A stretch of 64,000 bases of DNA. Source: Isoptericola halotolerans. GTDB taxonomy: Bacteria; Actinomycetota; Actinomycetes; Actinomycetales; Cellulomonadaceae. The translations under genes were made by a program, and so were the position numbers. The notes below the pieces were generated by a model, which did not search any database, was not told where the DNA came from, and saw only the letters and a list, made by a program, of their open reading frames with translations. The stretch covers positions 1 to 64,000 of the forward strand of contig NZ_PVTX01000004.1 of assembly GCF_003003075.1 (NCBI RefSeq). Direction: 5' to 3'. Shown in pieces: positions 61,941-64,000 of this stretch (its first letter is position 1; every line of letters begins with the position of its first letter).

Positions 61941-62026
61941 CACGTCTGCTCGGGGCCGATCAAGGACGTCGGCCGTGGGACGCGGGCGAACGTGCTCGAC
62001 GAGGCGACCGACCCGCGAGGTGAACG

Positions 62027-64000
62027 ATGACGTTCTCACGACCCGCGCGACACCGGCGCACCGCCCGTGTCGCCGCGCTCGCCCTGATCGCCGGCGGGGC
62101 GATCACGGCAGTCGCTCCCCCGGCCACCGCCGACGTCGTCGACGTCGGCTCCGGCAGCTACACCACCGACGCCGTCGGCCCCACGCCCCAGGGGTGCGAC
62201 GCCGTCGAGGCCGACCCGCGCGCCTTCGTTACCGACGAGGCCCCCGACACCCCGCTGCCCACCAACGACTGGTGGACGTCGCTGGCGTACAAGGTGTTCG
62301 ACTGCTCGTTCAGCGCACCCCTGCACGCGCACCCGGCCTCCTACCAGCCGTCCGCGGGCGGCCTCGGCGTCTCCTACACCACCGAGGCCGCCATCAGCGG
62401 CAGCGGCGCCGGTGTGAGCGAGTACCACTACCCGTACTCCGAGGACCTGCGGGCGGGCGTCGTCGGGCTGGACGCCCCGCACGTCGCCGTCGCCGACTGG
62501 ACGGACTGGACCGTCACGCCCACGTGGGACGACGGCGACCAGTCGCTGCACGCGACCATCGGCCACGGCATGCCGGTCGCCTGGTTCGAGGCCACCGGCG
62601 GCGACGCGCTGCTCACCTTCTCCGGCACACCGGAGGTCTGGCTCGACGAGCCGGGACGCCTGGGCGTGCGGGTCGGCGGCGCCGACTACCTCGCCGTCGT
62701 CCCGACCGGCGTCTCCTGGTCCGTGAGCGGCACCTCGGCCACCGCGGGCACCGACCGCTTCGCGATCGCCCTCCTGCCCGACGTCGCCGACGCCGAGCGT
62801 GCCGCGCTCGTCGACGACTACACCGCGGCGGGGCGCAACCCCGTCACCGGCACCCGCGCCGACTACTCGTACGAGGCCGCGGACGGCGCGGTCAGCACCA
62901 CCTACGCGTTCGAGACCACGCCCTGGCCCGGGGCCTCCGACGGCGGCACCGTCGCCGCGCTGTACCCGCACCAGAGCGCCTACCTCACCGGCGGCGTGCC
63001 GGCCGGACCCACCTACGTCTCACCGCGTGGTGACATGACGATCCTCACCGGCACGACCGAGTTCACCACGACCACGCCCTACGGCGGCGTGCTGCCGGAG
63101 CTGCCGGCCGTGGCGACGTCGGCCGGTGGCGACCGGGCGATGCTGGAGGCCTACCTCGACGAGGTCGGTGATCCGCTCGACCAGCGCAACGCCGACACCT
63201 ACTGGACCGGCAAGGCCCTCGGCCGCGCCACCCGCATCGTGGAGATCGCCGACCAGCTCGGCCGCACCGCCCAGCGCGACGAAGCCCTCGACGCCGTCCG
63301 CGACGTCCTCACCGACTGGTTCACCGCCACGCCGGGCAAGACGGAGCAGGTCTTCGGCTACGACGACCGCTGGGGCACGCTCATCGGCTACCCGGCCTCC
63401 TACGGCGCGGACACCGAGCTCAACGACCACCACTTCCACTACGGCTACTACGTCGCCGCGGCCGCCACCCTGGCCCGGTTCGACCCGCAGTGGGCGGCCG
63501 ACTACGGGCCGATGGTCGACCTGCTCATCCGTGACGCGAACGGCTACGACCGCGACGAGACCCGGTTCCCGTACCTGCGCGACTTCGACGTCTACGCCGG
63601 CCACGACTGGGCCTCCGGCCACGGGGCGTTCGCCGCCGGGAACAACCAGGAGTCCAGCTCCGAGGGCATGAACTTCGCCGGCGCGCTCGTCCAGTGGGGC
63701 GAGGCCACCGGCGACGACGAGGTGCGCGACGCCGGCGTCTACCTGTACGCCACGCAGGCGGCCGCGATCCAGCGCTACTGGTTCGACGTGGACGGCACCG
63801 TCTACCCCGACGCGTTCGAGCACCCCGTGGTCGGGATGGTCTGGGGCGACGGCGGTTCGTACTCCACGTGGTTCAGCGCCGAGCCGGAGATGATCCAGGG
63901 CATCAACACCCTGCCGATCACCGGGTCGCACCTGTACCTGGGCCGGTCGCCGTCCACCGTGCGCGACGCGTACGACCACCTCGAAGAGGTCAACGGCGGC
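62027..64000 (+). CDS. GH81 endo-beta-1,3-glucanase (5' part)
   Basis: An open frame of 658 codons running off the window end. Signal peptide about 1-36 (RHRRTARVAALALIAGGAITAVAPPATA-DVV). The GH81 N-terminal beta-domain begins LPTNDWWTSLAYK; the catalytic part has TELNDHHFHYGYYVAAAATLA and HDWASGHGAFAAGNNQESSSEGMNF, which include the conserved Asp and Glu residues of the family. It attacks laminarin or fungal/plant beta-1,3-glucan. GAGGTGA precedes ATG 62027. Any C-terminal CBM lies outside. Confidence 0.92.
   Translation, partial: MTFSRPARHRRTARVAALALIAGGAITAVAPPATADVVDVGSGSYTTDAVGPTPQGCDAVEADPRAFVTDEAPDTPLPTNDWWTSLAYKVFDCSFSAPLHAHPASYQPSAGGLGVSYTTEAAISGSGAGVSEYHYPYSEDLRAGVVGLDAPHVAVADWTDWTVTPTWDDGDQSLHATIGHGMPVAWFEATGGDALLTFSGTPEVWLDEPGRLGVRVGGADYLAVVPTGVSWSVSGTSATAGTDRFAIALLPDVADAERAALVDDYTAAGRNPVTGTRADYSYEAADGAVSTTYAFETTPWPGASDGGTVAALYPHQSAYLTGGVPAGPTYVSPRGDMTILTGTTEFTTTTPYGGVLPELPAVATSAGGDRAMLEAYLDEVGDPLDQRNADTYWTGKALGRATRIVEIADQLGRTAQRDEALDAVRDVLTDWFTATPGKTEQVFGYDDRWGTLIGYPASYGADTELNDHHFHYGYYVAAAATLARFDPQWAADYGPMVDLLIRDANGYDRDETRFPYLRDFDVYAGHDWASGHGAFAAGNNQESSSEGMNFAGALVQWGEATGDDEVRDAGVYLYATQAAAIQRYWFDVDGTVYPDAFEHPVVGMVWGDGGSYSTWFSAEPEMIQGINTLPITGSHLYLGRSPSTVRDAYDHLEEVNGG

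Noticed and set aside
61795-63033. Open frame of 412 codons over tRNA-Leu and the GH81 start
   Set aside because: Overlaps a tRNA and the GH81 frame; Arg-rich sequence without similarity.

Overview
This window is chromosomal DNA from a very GC-rich actinobacterium. Genes start often at GTG, stop mostly at TGA, and frequently overlap by 4 bases (ATGA or GTGA). The gene content (secreted GH48, GH6, GH10, GH74 and GH81 enzymes with CBM2 and Fn3 modules, LacI-type control, TopIB, EttA, orn, dynamin-like GTPase pairs) points to a plant-polysaccharide degrader of the Micrococcales, most likely the Cellulomonadaceae/Promicromonosporaceae (Cellulosimicrobium, Isoptericola, Cellulomonas type). The genus is an inference; no rRNA is present.

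Layout. 0-15.6 kb: housekeeping and accessory genes: a 5'-truncated polysaccharide-export ABC ATPase, a Nei/Fpg glycosylase with rpiB, M13 and M1 peptidases, a Pro/Gln-rich membrane protein, malQ, mscS, an orphan PTS EIIB, a truncated globin, tesB, and topIB coupled to an SDR/DUF2867 protein. 15.6-29.3 kb: a cellulose/hemicellulose island. GH48 and a 888-aa sensor (LacI-type sugar-binding domain without HTH, then PAS and a degenerate GGDEF-like end) lie on the minus strand. They are divergent from a LacI regulator, GH6, GH10 and GH74. Three cellulase promoters carry the identical 12-mer CCTAAACGTTTC plus a 14-bp box close to the CebR/CelR type TGGGAGCGCTCCCA. The same box recurs before an FrcBCA-like sugar ABC operon (57.35 kb) and before GH81 (61.93 kb), which suggests one dispersed regulon of enzymes plus uptake.

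29.3-39.9 kb: a minus-strand block with two paralogous two-gene sets of dynamin-like GTPases (4-base overlaps) on either side of ettA and a second ssb. 40-49.3 kb: tRNA-Arg, an MFS permease, orn, tRNA-His, a methyltransferase, a complete osmoprotectant importer (ATPase, two permeases, lipoprotein), an ATP-grasp protein and a flavin disulfide reductase. 49.5-54 kb: a tightly coupled operon bioY - acyl-CoA ligase - thiolase-like - bioM - bioN. The thiolase-like protein lacks two of the usual catalytic residues. 54-57.2 kb: the sugar ABC transporter. 57.4-64 kb: trmB, a CPBP protease, a DUF2975/XRE pair, two identical tRNA-Lys, an orphan GroES-like gene, bcp, tRNA-Leu and the start of a GH81 beta-1,3-glucanase cut by the window end.

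Intergenic DNA holds a family of 72-73 nt palindromes (26269, 29249, 33762) with shared ends GTTGTGGGCG, plus a different long palindrome at 11276. All of them sit just 3' of genes. No CRISPR array, insertion sequence, integrase or prophage gene was seen.
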